Positions 34,032 through 44,766 of a stretch of DNA of 64,000 nucleotides are shown here, in pieces. The stretch is taken from positions 4,056,339 through 4,120,338 of the forward strand of contig NC_134515.1 in NCBI RefSeq assembly GCF_027942865.1. Direction: 5' to 3'. Every line of letters starts with the position of its first letter. The first letter of the stretch is position 1. The notes beneath the pieces are model-generated. The model saw only the letters and a program-made list of their open reading frames with translations, had not been told where the DNA came from and ran no database searches. The position numbers and the translations under genes are program-made. Source of the stretch: Odontesthes bonariensis. Its lineage: Eukaryota > Chordata > Actinopteri > Atheriniformes > Atherinopsidae.

Positions 34032-37000
34032 ACGTAAGTCTGTGCTAAACTTTTATCAGGCATTTGTCCTTGACAGTGGTGGAAGCTTGTCAGCCACTCT
34101 GAGTTTCCCTCCTGGACATGTTGACCCGACCTCAGATGGGTGGAAGACAAGTTGTTTTTCTGACCAAAACTGTGCAAAATCGAGCTAACGCGATCAGATA
34201 AGGAGGTTTGGGTTCAAATCAGCCCTAAAGTCACAATAAAGGAGCTCCTCTTGACATATTTCTGTTTTTTGTCAGAAACCGGGACAGAAATCAGCCCGTC
34301 AAGACTTCGTATCAGCTCACTTAAAGCGCTTCCAGACTGTCGCTCTGCTCTAATAAAATCCTGATTTTAGAACCACAGAATCAGCATTAAAGCAGCTTAA
34401 AGACTGTGCACGTACATGTACCGTGACCTCCCACAGAGGCAGCAGGGTGCATGTATTCTGGGAAAAGGACATCGATCTGGTTAGATGGCCAAGTCGAGCC
34501 GTCACTGATGTCTCATCTCAGAGGGACACGCTTCCCTTAAATCAGGCTTAAAGTTGTGCAGAGGAAACTTTCTTTAGACTGCAAAGGAAAAGCAGACGAG
34601 CCCAGAGCTGAAAGAATCTTTTAGATCCCTGAAAACATTAAAGTACCGAGGCTTTCTGCAGAAATGTGCATTTAAAAGTCTGTGAAACATCCTGAGCTGG
34701 AGAAATGAGAAGTTTCTTTTCCACTGTCAGTTATCAGTTTAAAGGATGAAACTTTGCCCTAAATGTCCAGATAAAGAAGCAGAACCGGAGCGTGTTTGTG
34801 TTCTGTGATGCACGTTGGACTCTTTCAGCATCTTTCTCTTTCTCTCTGCAGGTGGAGCGTCCGTCTTTCTCTGTAGACGTCCTCAGGAGACACACCGCCG
34901 ACTCCAAGATGGACGGCCTGTCATCAAAGGGTAACGTTTCTCATGTTGTTCTTAGCGGTTGATGGGGTGGGCTGATATTATGTCATATTACCACATAATA
35001 ATGACTGCCATATACTTATGTATATATTTATATTTATTTTTTTATTTTTTTACCTATTTTATCTATTTTATTTTATTTTTTATTATTTATATTTATAAAT
35101 TATTATTTATTTTATTTTATTTTTTACCTATTTTATCTTTATTTTTTTCTTACATATGCATAGTTTTTTATTCTACCTTTTATTCTACTTTTGTTTCTAC
35201 TTTAGCCTTGTTCTATGTCTATTTTTGTATTTGTTGCACTAAGAGAGCGAGGTGTAACCGGAGTCAGATTCCTCGTGTGTGTCCACACACCTGGCAATAA
35301 AAGCGAGTCTGATTCTGCTTTAAAACAATCAGCCTCCTTCAAACACCGGTCACACCAGCAAAGATCTGCTGAGGAACCAAAACCTTCCTGTTAAATCTCT
35401 CAGAGCTGAAGTCGGTCTTCAGGTTTCTGATTCATTTCTGAACCCTGTTGAAGCCTCAGACTGCGTGTTGGAAACCCACAGATTCCTGCTGTTTGTTCCA
35501 CATGAAACTCCAGCGTTTCCACAGTTATAAACGCGAGTTTCAGGCGTTGCCTCCGTGTTGGTGTGTGTTCCCTCAGAGCTGAAGGCCCAGCAGGAGCCCA
35601 TGTTGACCTGTGAGCTGTGCGGCCGGGTGGACTTCGCCTACATCTTCAAAAGGTCCAAAAGGTTCTGCTCTACAGTGTGCGCGAAGCGGTGAGGCGGCTT
35701 TCATGTTGTCCCGTTTCAGCCTGGTGTTTCAGCTCTGCTCTTTAGATATTTATATGAATGTGTCGTGTTCGCTCGGTGCAGCTCAGCGCATGTTTGAGCT
35801 GCTGCTTCTGGGCTAACTGTCTTATTTCACCACAGTTTGGAGGATTTCTGTGAGTTTTTTAATTATTTAACTGAGTGGACCTGTGATCAGGAGCATGTTT
35901 TAACTGTTCTGATGTCATATAAAGAACAATGTTCGTCTCTTATCTTGTACGAAGTGGGATGAATTCAGTCAGTAATGATGCAGCTTTTCTCCTGAAGAGA
36001 TGCACTTCTATTGGCTGAAGCTCAATGTCTCCACTGAGAAGGAATCAGTCAGGCTGACATATCTGATGTCTGACCTTTCAACATATTTAACAACCCCAGA
36101 AGGATCTAAAACAGATACATTCAGCTTCTTTTTTTTGTTTGTTTGTTTAATATTTCTTATTGATGTGTATACAAGAGTAACAGAGGCACTTACATGTAGC
36201 GGTATACCATGGTGTGGTCATTAAACATGTTTGTATACACCCTTGGATTTAGATTATATTTTCATATTTTAACAACAAACGATTGCAGAAAGAAAAAAGA
36301 AATAGACTACTCAATGAAAAAGGATTTATAACATAGTCTTGTTAAGATGATTAAACTGTCCGCATAAATATAACAGATAAATTACATAAATAATAGAAAA
36401 ATTAAATAAAAATAAATAAATAAAATTTAAAAAGGGGGGGGGGGTAAGTTTCTCCTACTTGAATATTTAATTTTCTCTTGATCCATTGTGTGCTGGAAGG
36501 AGCTGTTCTGGATTTCCAATTCAGAAGGAGATGGCGTTTAGCAATTACTAGCAATTACAGAGGTTAAAAGCTATTAATTCCAATTCTTTAGTGGCGTACA
36601 GGGTAAAGTCTTCTGGAAGAGCAAAAACACCAGTGTGTGGTGAAGTGTGAACAGTCCTGAGAGTACCTTGGACATGGTGTGGAAGTAAATTTGCCAAAAA
36701 TTCCTAAGATCTGGACAAGAGAAAAAGATATGCGTAAGATTACAGGCTGAGCCTCCACATCTGTGCCATCTTGTTTTTGAATAATGGCATCTAAATACAA
36801 CTTATAAGGTCAAACAGGCACAAACAGAGGTTTTGTGAATGACTTTCAGAACGGATTCCCACCAGCGTTGATCAGAAATCACTCCCAGCTCACGCTCCCA
36901 AGTCTGCATTCGGCTTCGTTAAAGGGACAGTTCGCCTCTTTTGACATGAAGCTGTATGACATCCCATATCAGCAACATCATTTATGAACATCTTCTTACC

Positions 37001-39945
37001 CCCTGCTGCGTCCTGTGAGCAGAGTTCCAGCCTCGTTTTGGTGTTGATGAAAGTAGTCCGGCTAGTTGGCTGGGGTTTAAAAAATAAAGCGTTTTGCTTC
37101 TCAGAACAATATGCGTTCAAAAGAGTAATACATTTGCATCACAAAATGGTTCTCCAGGAAAAAGTCAGACCTCACAATCGCTTGGCCCTATTTTCTCTCC
37201 CTTCGTATCACTGCCTGCTGTGCAGACCGAAGTGCAGACCGAGCAGCAAACACTGTAACAGGCACGGCTGTCGGCAGCAGGCAGTGATACGAAGGGAGAG
37301 AAAATAGGGCCAAGAGATTGTGAGGTCTGACTTTTTCCTGGAGAACGATTTTGTGATGCAAATGTATTACTCTTTTGAACGCATATTGTTTTGAGAAGCA
37401 AAACACTTTATTTTTTAAGCCCCAGCCAACTAGCCGGACTACCTTCATCAACACCAAAACGAGGCTGGAACTCTGCTCACAGGACGCAGCAGGGGGTAAG
37501 AAAATGTTCATGAATGATGTTGCTGATATGGGATGTTACACAGCTTCATGTCAAAAGAGGCGAACTGTCCCTTTAAACCTCACGTGTAAAACACAAGCTG
37601 TAGGTTCAGTTTCACTGTTGATTCCAACAACTTTACTGCAGCTCAGTTCAGTTGGGGTCAGAATTGAACTGCATGCTGTTAAAAGCCGGGATTTTACTCA
37701 AATTTCTGGGCATGAAAGTCAGGTTTAACATCATGAATCACACACATATACAGTGTTCGTGTCGTTAAAACTGCACACAGATGTGAGCTGCCGTCACATC
37801 CAGCGGGAGAAGCTGCGACCTGAACGTTTCCTTCTCTCTGAGCTTTAAAAACGCCGCCGCTCTGTGAGTCTGTGTCTCCGGTTTGAACTGCTGTGAACTT
37901 AAATCTCCCTGCAGCTACAACGTGGGATGCACCAAGAGGATGGGCCTCTTCCCGAACCGCAAAACCACCCTGGAAAACCTGAAGAAGCAGAAAACGCTGA
38001 ACGGAAGCCACAGAAACGGCAGTTTGGAGCTTAAAAAGAAGGTGAGTTCCCTTTTTGTTTCTTTAAGCAAACCTGGACTCATCTGAGCAGCTGGTGAATG
38101 AAGCTAATGACGGCTACGCAGGAGCTAAAGAAACTAGAAAATGGCTGAATGGGATACTATGAACTCCTGTTAGAAAAGTTGAAGAGCCAGGAATATAATC
38201 TGAAGACCGTCAGAAGCAGAAGGCTTAGAGGAACGCGGCAATGTAGTTTTTATATTGATTGAGTGAAATATTTTTAAATGGCAGCAGGTTGAACACACTT
38301 GAAGCTGTGTTTTGAGTACTACCAAACTTAACATTAGAGTTAGTCAGAGAATTCGTCAGAATTTGAGAGATTGTTCTAGCTTAAAGGCTCATAGCTGAAA
38401 TTCTGTAATTGTGAGCTCTTTAGTAGTTACATTGGCTGAAAGAGGATAATTTTTCCTACATTTTAAGGTATAATTTGTTTCTGTAAGTTAAACTGTATGA
38501 AAGTTAGAGGAATTTGTTTGAATATCAGAAAAAGCTGAAAATGACCATTGTGCCATTCTGCTGGCTCTTCATTCATAAAAATCAAGAAGGAGCAAAATGT
38601 TCTAATTCAAAATTGGCTGAATATTTTAAAAAGCTGAAACATTTGGTAATAGCTGAATGTGTTGTAAACATTTTAAAGTTTGAATGTTGTCTCCAGCTGA
38701 AAGTATGCTGAAGTAGTTTGAAAGAAGAGGAAGGATGGATTTACCATCCCTTTTAAAGGGAGGAAAACTTGCACAAAAACCTTAATATTTTAAAAAATAA
38801 AAAAGTTAGAAACGCCAAAAGTCATTGCATACATCTCCTGAAAGAGCTGAACAGTTTGATATCAAAATTGTGGAAATTGGTGAAAGTGTGCAGAAGTAGT
38901 TAAACGGCAAAAAACGTACTTGCCTTAAAGCATTCTCACTGCTGTTTCCTGTGAAACAGCAGTGAGAATGCTTCTGAGCTGAATGGGGATAGCTGACCAT
39001 GCTAAAAAAGCTGAAAATAGTTCAGTTTTAGCAGTAAAAACTGTTGCTGAGGTATTGGTTGAAGGAATATTGTGATTTTTGTGAATTACCAAACTTTACA
39101 TTGGAGTTAGTCAGAGAATTTGAGAGGTTGATCTCACTTCAAGGCTCATAGCTGAAATTCTGTAAATGTGAGCTCTTTGTAGTTTCCATTCATTTGAATG
39201 ACGGGAAAATTTGAATAAAAGTTGAATATCTTAAAAAGTGTAAAAGTTAAAAACACCAAAAATGATAGCAGGAATCTGCTGAAAGAGCTGAACGTTTTGT
39301 AGAAATAGCTGAAAGTATGCAGGAGTAGTTGGGTGCTGAAAACTGGCGGAATAATAATAATAAAGAGAGACGGGAACTTAATAATGAGAATGCCTTAAAG
39401 CATTCTCACAATAAAAGTAAGGAGCCTCAGAGGTTTATCTTTGGTTCTAACCCCCCCTGACTCTGTCAGCCGGCCCCCCCTGTGCAGAAGCCCCCCCCTC
39501 CTGCAGCTGCTGCCCCCCACTCGGTCCGACCTGCTCAGGGAGAGTCCAGCCAGTGTGCCGACCTCTCCGGCTACCAGAGACCCCCGTCCCCGCCGCCGGC
39601 CGCCCAGCGGGTCGCCCCCGAGCTGCCCCCGCTGCCCCCGCTGCCCCACAGCTTCCTGCCCAGCGACCCGGGACACTGGAACATAGCGGACGTCTACGAG
39701 TTCATCTCCTCGCTGCCAGGTGGGTGTGGTGGTGATTCTGGGATGTTTTCTGTTGCCGTGCGCTGACTGTCTGCTGCTCTGCGGCCGCAGGTTGTCTGGA
39801 GATCGCCGAGGAGTTCCGCTCGCAGGAGATCGACGGGCAGGCTCTGCTGCTGCTGAAGGAGGATCATCTCATGGGGACCATGAACATCAAACTGGGCCCG
39901 GCGCTCAAGATCTTCGCCCAGATCAGCATGCTCAGAGACTCGTAG
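30672..39945 (+). CDS. phc2: Polyhomeotic-like protein 2, short form (PRC1 subunit)
   Basis: Six coding exons (30672-30809, 34852-34930, 35577-35688, 37915-38041, 39470-39719, 39791-39945) join in frame to 286 aa. Start MTSGNGN and the HD1 motif HVLTHLIEGFVIQEGAEPFP (27-46) match the short isoform of vertebrate PHC2. The FCS zinc finger uses C84, C87, C103 and C107 (CELCGRVDFAY, KRFCSTVCAKR). A Pro-rich linker follows, then a SAM domain (222-286) ending ISMLRDS, where human PHC2 ends ISMLKDS. PHC proteins hold PRC1 at repressed chromatin, and the SAM domain polymerises. The long Gln-rich N-terminus of the long isoform is absent and no exons for it are seen upstream. Linkers are shorter than in the human protein, suggesting a diverged teleost paralogue (phc2a or phc2b not decided). 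Confidence 0.92.
31080..31740. other. phc2: AT-rich stretch in phc2 intron 1
   Basis: No gene. Contains octamer-type ATGCAAAT near 31564 and TTTGCATAATTA near 31604. Likely a repeat but not recognised. Confidence 0.35.
31812..32010. repeat. Dispersed fish repeat, second copy
   Basis: GCATTTAGCTTTTATCCAGA and AACAATAAGCTACGTAGAAG, matching both halves of the copy at 2836-3905. Confidence 0.6.
32065..32726. mobile_element. TTAA foldback element, copy 3
   Basis: Full copy in phc2 intron 1: ends TTAAAGGGATAGTCCGCC / GGCGAACTGTCCCTTTAA, two inverted arms of about 300 bp and a short GC-rich centre. Confidence 0.93.
32845..32955 (-). repeat. tRNA-like remnant
   Basis: Minus strand GGTAGCTCAACTGGTTGTGC resembles an A box; the B box is degenerate. 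Followed by a poly(C)/poly(T) run. Confidence 0.4.
33420..33560 (-). repeat. LINE-type tail, inverted
   Basis: (AATC)n then TTTATTTATAAAGCGC and CAATGTGCTTTACATAAAG. Confidence 0.6.
33990..34031. repeat. (TG)n microsatellite
   Basis: Interrupted TG/CG run. Confidence 0.9.
34852..34930 (+). CDS. phc2: phc2 coding exon 2, linker
   Basis: VERPSFSVDVLRRHTADSK to SSK plus one base; acceptor CTGCAG, donor GTAACG. Poorly conserved linker, assigned by splice sites and frame continuity. Confidence 0.8.
34960..35316 (+). repeat. LINE-type 3' tail in phc2 intron
   Basis: AT-rich, ending CTGGCAATAAAAGCGAGTCT and GATTCTG, a common fish retroelement end. Confidence 0.6.
35577..35688 (+). CDS. phc2: phc2 coding exon 3, FCS zinc finger
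   Basis: Acceptor CCTCAG, donor CG/GTGAGG. Carries all four zinc-binding Cys and the basic KRSKRF stretch known to bind nucleic acid. Confidence 0.95.
36480..36890 (-). pseudogene. L1/Tx1-type LINE fragment
   Basis: Minus strand reads RWHRCGGSACNLTHIFFSCP and DLRNFWQIYFHTMSKVL, the Cys-rich end of L1-clade reverse transcriptase. Lies in phc2 intron 3. Confidence 0.7.
36919..37576. mobile_element. TTAA foldback element, copy 4
   Basis: Full copy in the phc2 intron between the FCS exon and the next; TTAA at both ends, two inverted arms. Confidence 0.93.
37915..38041 (+). CDS. phc2: phc2 coding exon 4
   Basis: YNVGCTKRMGLFPNRK, the conserved continuation of the FCS finger, then a Lys-rich stretch. 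Acceptor CTGCAG, donor AAG/GTGAGT, phase 0. Confidence 0.93.
38928..38973. repeat. Perfect 21-bp stem, 4-nt loop hairpin
   Basis: GCATTCTCACTGCTGTTTC, loop CTGT, GAAACAGCAGTGAGAATGC, plus two further pairs. In phc2 intron. The core TGAGAATGC/GCATTCTCA recurs at 39383-39406. Confidence 0.9.
39470..39719 (+). CDS. phc2: phc2 coding exon 5, Pro-rich linker and start of SAM
   Basis: Pro/Ala-rich, GC-rich region ending in GHWNIADVYEFISSLPG. Acceptor TGTCAG after a C-rich tract, donor CCAG/GTGGGT. Confidence 0.92.
39791..39945 (+). CDS. phc2: phc2 last coding exon, SAM domain
   Basis: GCLEIAEEFRSQEIDGQALL to ISMLRDS, then TAG (39943-39945). Acceptor CCGCAG. Confidence 0.96.
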
Positions 39946-40252
39946 CCCCCCCCCCCCGCCCTGTTATTGGACAGACGAGGTGAAGCCAGATCAGAACCGT
40001 TCGATGGATTTTTGTTGCATCTGGCCGACCTCGGTGGAGAACTTTGGCTGCTCAGCTCACCTTTTACACCACTTCACTACTTCAGGAAAATGTCCGACCA
40101 TGTTGGAGGGAAACGTGGTCGTAGGTCGGCTGTGCTGAGCGTAGTTTCCATAGCTGAACTGTAGGTGCTGCTCCTCGCCGTTTTTAGGTCAACAGTACTG
40201 AAGCGGGACTGTGAAGATGTTTCAGGCCACACGCCTGCTGTATTAGCTCAGA
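39946..40252 (+). other. phc2: phc2 3' untranslated sequence
   Basis: Sequence directly after the stop; no hexamer AATAAA here. The first ones (40675-40680, 40685-40690) lie inside a repeat insertion, so the transcript end is uncertain. Confidence 0.5.
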
Positions 40253-41197
40253 TTAAAGGGACAGTTCGCCTCTTTTGACATGAAGCTGTGTATCATCCCA
40301 TATCAGCAACATCATTTATGAACATCTTCTTACCCCCTGCTGCGTCCTGTGAGCAGAGTTCCAGCCTCGTTTTGGTGTTGATGAAGGTAGTCCGGCTAGT
40401 TGGCTGGGGTTTAAAAAATAAAGCGTTTTGCTTCTCAAAACAATATACGTTCAAAAGAGTAATACATTTGCATCACAAAATGGTTCTCCAGGAAAAAGTC
40501 AGACCTCACAATCGCTTGGCCCTATTTTCTCTCCCTTCGTATCACTGCCTGCTGCCGCCTGCCGACAGCCGAGCCTGTTACGGTGTTTGCTGCTCGGTCT
40601 GCACAGCAGGCAGTGATACGAAGGGAGAGAAAATAGGGCCAAGCCATTGTTATGTTTCACCTCTGATTTGATCAAATAAAAAAAAATAAACATGATTTTC
40701 TTTGGATTTTATGGAGTTATTGAGCCACTTGAAGTCACTTTAAATCCTCCATCAGCTACATTCTGTCTAAGAACTATATTTATGTTTTCTGGACTGATCA
40801 AGATGCAGATATTGGACTTAATTGTATAAGTATGAACATATTTAGACTAAAGTAGGGTCCAACACACACAGAGGTGGGTAGAGCAGCCAAAAACTGTACT
40901 CAAGTAAAAGTAAAAAGAGAAAATAGGGCCAAGCGATTGTGAGGTCTGACTTTTTCCTGGAGAACCATTTTGTGATGCAAATGTATTACTCTGTTGAACG
41001 CATATTGTTTTGAGAAGCAAAACGCTTTATTTTTTAAACCCCAGCCAACTAGCCGGACTACCTTCATCAACACCAAAACGAGGCTGGAACTCTGCTCACA
41101 GGACGCAGCAGGGGGTAAGAAGATGTTCAGAAATGATGTTGCTAATATGGGATGTCATACAGCTTCATGTCAAAAGAGGCGAACTGTCCCTTTAAGA
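40253..41197. mobile_element. TTAA foldback element, copy 5, with 271-bp insertion
   Basis: Just downstream of phc2 coding sequence. Insertion at 40645-40915 flanked by the direct repeat AGAGAAAATAGGGCCAAGC (40626-40644, 40916-40934). Confidence 0.9.
40645..40915. mobile_element. Insertion with 19-bp target duplication
   Basis: The length of the duplication suggests retrotransposition. Contains two AATAAA hexamers (40675, 40685) and ends AAGTAAAAGTAAA. Confidence 0.75.
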
Positions 41198-41689
41198 TCA
41201 GTGTTATCTGTGTGCATGGTGTGCACGGGTGCAGTTAGTTCTGATCCGGGACCTCAAACGCGGACGTTTCTGTCGCTGCACAGTAAAAAAAATCTAGTTA
41301 AATCTCTTTATAAATGTCAAACTGTAGAAAGGAAAAGGACACGGTGGGCAATACAGTTTACTAACTTATAGAGAAATGAACAGTCTCTTATTTTTTTTAA
41401 CGGATCATCAACCAAAAATCCAGACCAAACTAAGTTTTTAACTGATTTTCACGTCATCGAGAGAAATGAGTTTTTGATCCCCTGCAGCCATTCTGACTCC
41501 TACAGATTCTAATCGATCCAACCTCCAACGGCGTCGGGGACGAGGCTGGAATGGGTTAAAGACATTCAGCTTGGTGAGAAAGATATTTGGAAATGGGAGA
41601 TCAGTCGCCCTCGGTCTGTGCGAGATCTTCCCTGATGGGTTGAGGATGGAGGATCTGATGGCAGTTTGGATCACGCCGTGTGCTTACCT

Positions 41690-41885
41690 GCGAACATCTA
41701 AAGGATTCAGAGAAGGCTCAGGAGAAAAACCCAAAGAACAGTCGAGCACGGAGGTGGAAGCATTATGCTCTGGGGCTGTTTCTCTGCTGAGGGTTCGGGA
41801 CGACTTCCCTCAGCCCGAACACTGAAGATGGGTCGTGGATGGTCCTTCCAGCGTGACACCAGGGCAACCAAGGAGTGGATAAAGA
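41690..41885 (+). pseudogene. Tc1-like transposase scrap
   Basis: Reads [20 protein letters not shown], then jumps to [19 protein letters not shown], i.e. internally deleted. Confidence 0.8.
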
Positions 41886-41899
41886 AGGAGAAGAAGAAG

Positions 41900-42357
41900 C
41901 TTATGCCGCTTTTCCACTACCTCTACACGGCTCGCCACGGCTCGGTTTGGTTGTGTTTCCGTTACACTTGGTGCCTCCTGTACGTGGGCGGGGTGGTGGT
42001 GGTAACACGGCTGCGCGTGTTGCTGCTCACCCTGCGGCTTTTTGTCGCACAGAAGGCAAGAGAAGAGAGCCAGAGAAGACTCCTGGCCGCCAGACAAAAC
42101 AGTATCGAAAAGTACCGGAGAGTTTTGTTTACGAGCTTCAAAAAGACGACGTTTGGAGGTAAGCTAACGGTTGCTAACGCTAGCTTTTGTTATCCGCGTT
42201 ATGGCGCTTCCAGTGACGACACTCATCGGCCAATCAGTGGAAGGCAGTCGGCCGACGTCACGTTTTAGTAACGCTTCGGCACGCTTGGGACCGGGGCTGA
42301 GGTGATATGGAAAATATTCCCGGTTGCAGGTACGGCGTGCTGGTGGAAACACGCCAT
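41900..42357. mobile_element. MITE-like element
   Basis: Ends TTATGCCGCTTTTCCACTAC and, inverted, TTATGGCGTGTTTCCACCA. No target duplication decided. Confidence 0.55.
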
Positions 42358-42914
42358 AAAATCCCTCCTCCAGGAGCGTCTCGTCTTTTACTTTAAATCC
42401 CGTTTAAATCGGTTTCTAACATTCATCTAAAGTCTTTTTTTTCTGGATTTTTGGTTCAAATGAAAGTTAGACTGTTCATTTCTGTGTAAGCGAGCAAATA
42501 ATTATTTCCCCCGACTACACGTAGGATCCTGGATCAGAACTACAGTCCAGAGAGAACCCGGTTTGCTCCTTCAGAACCAGTTTACAAAGTCAAAAGTTTC
42601 CTTCTTCTGGACCGAGGAGGACGCATTGCACGCTCAGATTGATCTGGATCTCCTTCCCGCCGCCATCTGTCACATGACTGTGACATCACGGTTTGCACTG
42701 AGTTATTTAATGCCCGGCCGAAGGTCGTTGGTCCCACAGTGGGGCGGACGGAGCTCCTCCCGGACCTGCTGTTACACTGAGATGAAGGTAAAGCTGTCAG
42801 AAAAATGCTGTTTTTATACGAACCACTGAATCCAAGCCTGGTGTCCTTAATGACACCAACACAGACTCTGTTCTGCTGAAACTGGACCGGTTTAACCTCC
42901 TGTGGAAGGACGGC

Positions 42915-43445
42915 AGCACCACAAAGAAGAAGAAGAAAATAATCTATTTTTATACAATGTGCTTTATTGTTTCTTCTAAGGAAAGAGAAAAAGGATAAAA
43001 AACCAAAAGAAATCACATTTAAAATCTGAAAAATGCTGATTTTACTCCACATTTCACGCTTGTTTACGTCGTTTTCCACCTTTCTTCTTCTTCCTCTTCT
43101 TCTTCTTCTTTGTGGCTCTGCCGTTTTATGGATAAATGAGTGAAGCCTCTACACTAAACGTTTTAGCCTCAGATTTTAAGCTGAATGCAAACGGGACATT
43201 TTAATGAGTTTCATGGGATCGGGTCACATAAAAAAGAAGAAGAAGAAGAAAATAATCTTTATTTTTATATAATGTGCTTTATTGTTTCTTCTAAGGAAAG
43301 AAGAAGGATAAAAAACCAAAAGAAAACACATTTAAATCTGATTTTACGCCACATTTCACATTTGTTTACGTCGTTTTCCAACTTTCTTCTTCTTCTTCTT
43401 CTTTGTGGCTCTGCCGCTTTATGGATAAATGAGTGAAGCCTCCAC
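42915..43445. repeat. Local direct duplication (about 290 bp offset)
   Basis: Segments 42920-43140 and 43210-43440 share AGAAGAAGAAAATAATCT, TAATGTGCTTTATTGTTTC and GTTTACGTCGTTTTCCA. Confidence 0.85.
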
Positions 43446-43963
43446 ACTGTAAACGTTTTAGCCTCTCAGATTTTAAGCTGACATTTTAATGCGTTCGATG
43501 GGATCGGGTCACATCTATGCACACAGGAGGCGGCGGCGGCTTTAAAGCGCCGACGGGCCGGAGAACTGGAGTCTGTTCACGTCTTTAAACTTTTACCAAA
43601 GTCCAGAGGAAACCAAGCCAGAGCCGCTCTGCTGTCGGTGCTCTCCAACGGAACATTGAACATTTTTGTCCTTTTCCTACACAGAAAACCCTAAATAAAA
43701 TCTGTAGATTCGTACGTGTTGTTATTTTAAAAATCTTTCTGTGTTTATTTGAGTTTTTCAGTCTCGGCTCGTCCAGCTGCTTCGTTCTGTTTGGGGTTCT
43801 GATGAAGTCCTGGCTCACTAACCGCCTCCTGAACAGGCCGCTGTGCGTGAAGGAGGCGGCCATGTTGCAATGCTGCGTCTCAGCCTTCTTCTTCTTTCTT
43901 TTTCCACGTGATTTAGCAGCCTTATGACCAGTTTTAAGGTTCACAAACTTCTCCAGTGTCGCT

Positions 43964-44606
43964 TTAAAGGGATAGTTCGCCTCTTTTGACATGAAGCTGT
44001 ATGACATCCCATATCAGCAACATCATTTATGAACATCTTCTTACCCCCTGCTGCGTCCTGTGAGCAGAGTTCCAGCCTCGTTTTGGTGTTGATGAAGGTA
44101 GTCCGGCTAGCTGGCTGGGGTTTAAAAAATAAAGCGTTTTGCTTCTCAAAACAATATGCGTTCAACAGAGTAATACATTTGCATCACAAAATGATTCTCC
44201 AGGAAAAAGTCAGACCTCACAATCGCTTGGCCCTATTTTCTCTCCCTTCGTATCACTGCCTGCTGTGCAGACCGAGCAGCAAACACCGTAACAGGCGCGG
44301 CTGTCAGCAGGCAGTGATACGAAGGGAGAGAAAATAGGGCCAAGAGATTGTGAGGTCTGACTTTTTCCTGGAGAACGATGTTGTGATGCAAATGTATTAC
44401 TCTGTTGAACGCATATTGTTTTGAGAAGCAAAACGCTTTATTTTTTAAGCCCCAGCCAACTAGCCGGACTACCTTCATCAACACCAAAACGAGGCTGGAA
44501 CTCTGCTCACAGGACGCAGCAGGGGGTAAGAAGATGTTCAGAAATGATGTTGCTGATATGGGATGTCATACAGCTTCATGTCAAAAGAGGCGAACTGTCC
44601 CTTTAA
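43964..44606. mobile_element. TTAA foldback element, copy 6
   Basis: Full copy. The about 48 bp left of it (43919-43963) recur unoccupied at 44718-44766, where the site reads CGCTTTAAGCG. Confidence 0.93.
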
Positions 44607-44766
44607 GCCGGTCAAATAACCTGTCCAAAGGTTGGGGCTAAAGCACAGGGCAGCATTTCCTCCGAATACGCAGCATAAAACGACACGTAAAAGTACAAAA
44701 AGTGTTGTAATAACACGCCTTATGACCAGTTTTAAGGTTCACAAACTTTTCCAGTGTCGCTTTAAG

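Noticed and set aside
36588..36800. 70-codon minus ORF as a gene
   Set aside because: The neighbouring frame reads L1-type reverse transcriptase, so this is a shadow of a dead LINE.
39395..39676. 93-codon minus ORF
   Set aside because: Antisense of the Pro-rich phc2 exon.
41765..42268. 167-codon plus ORF
   Set aside because: Begins in a Tc1 remnant and runs into a MITE; a chance fusion.
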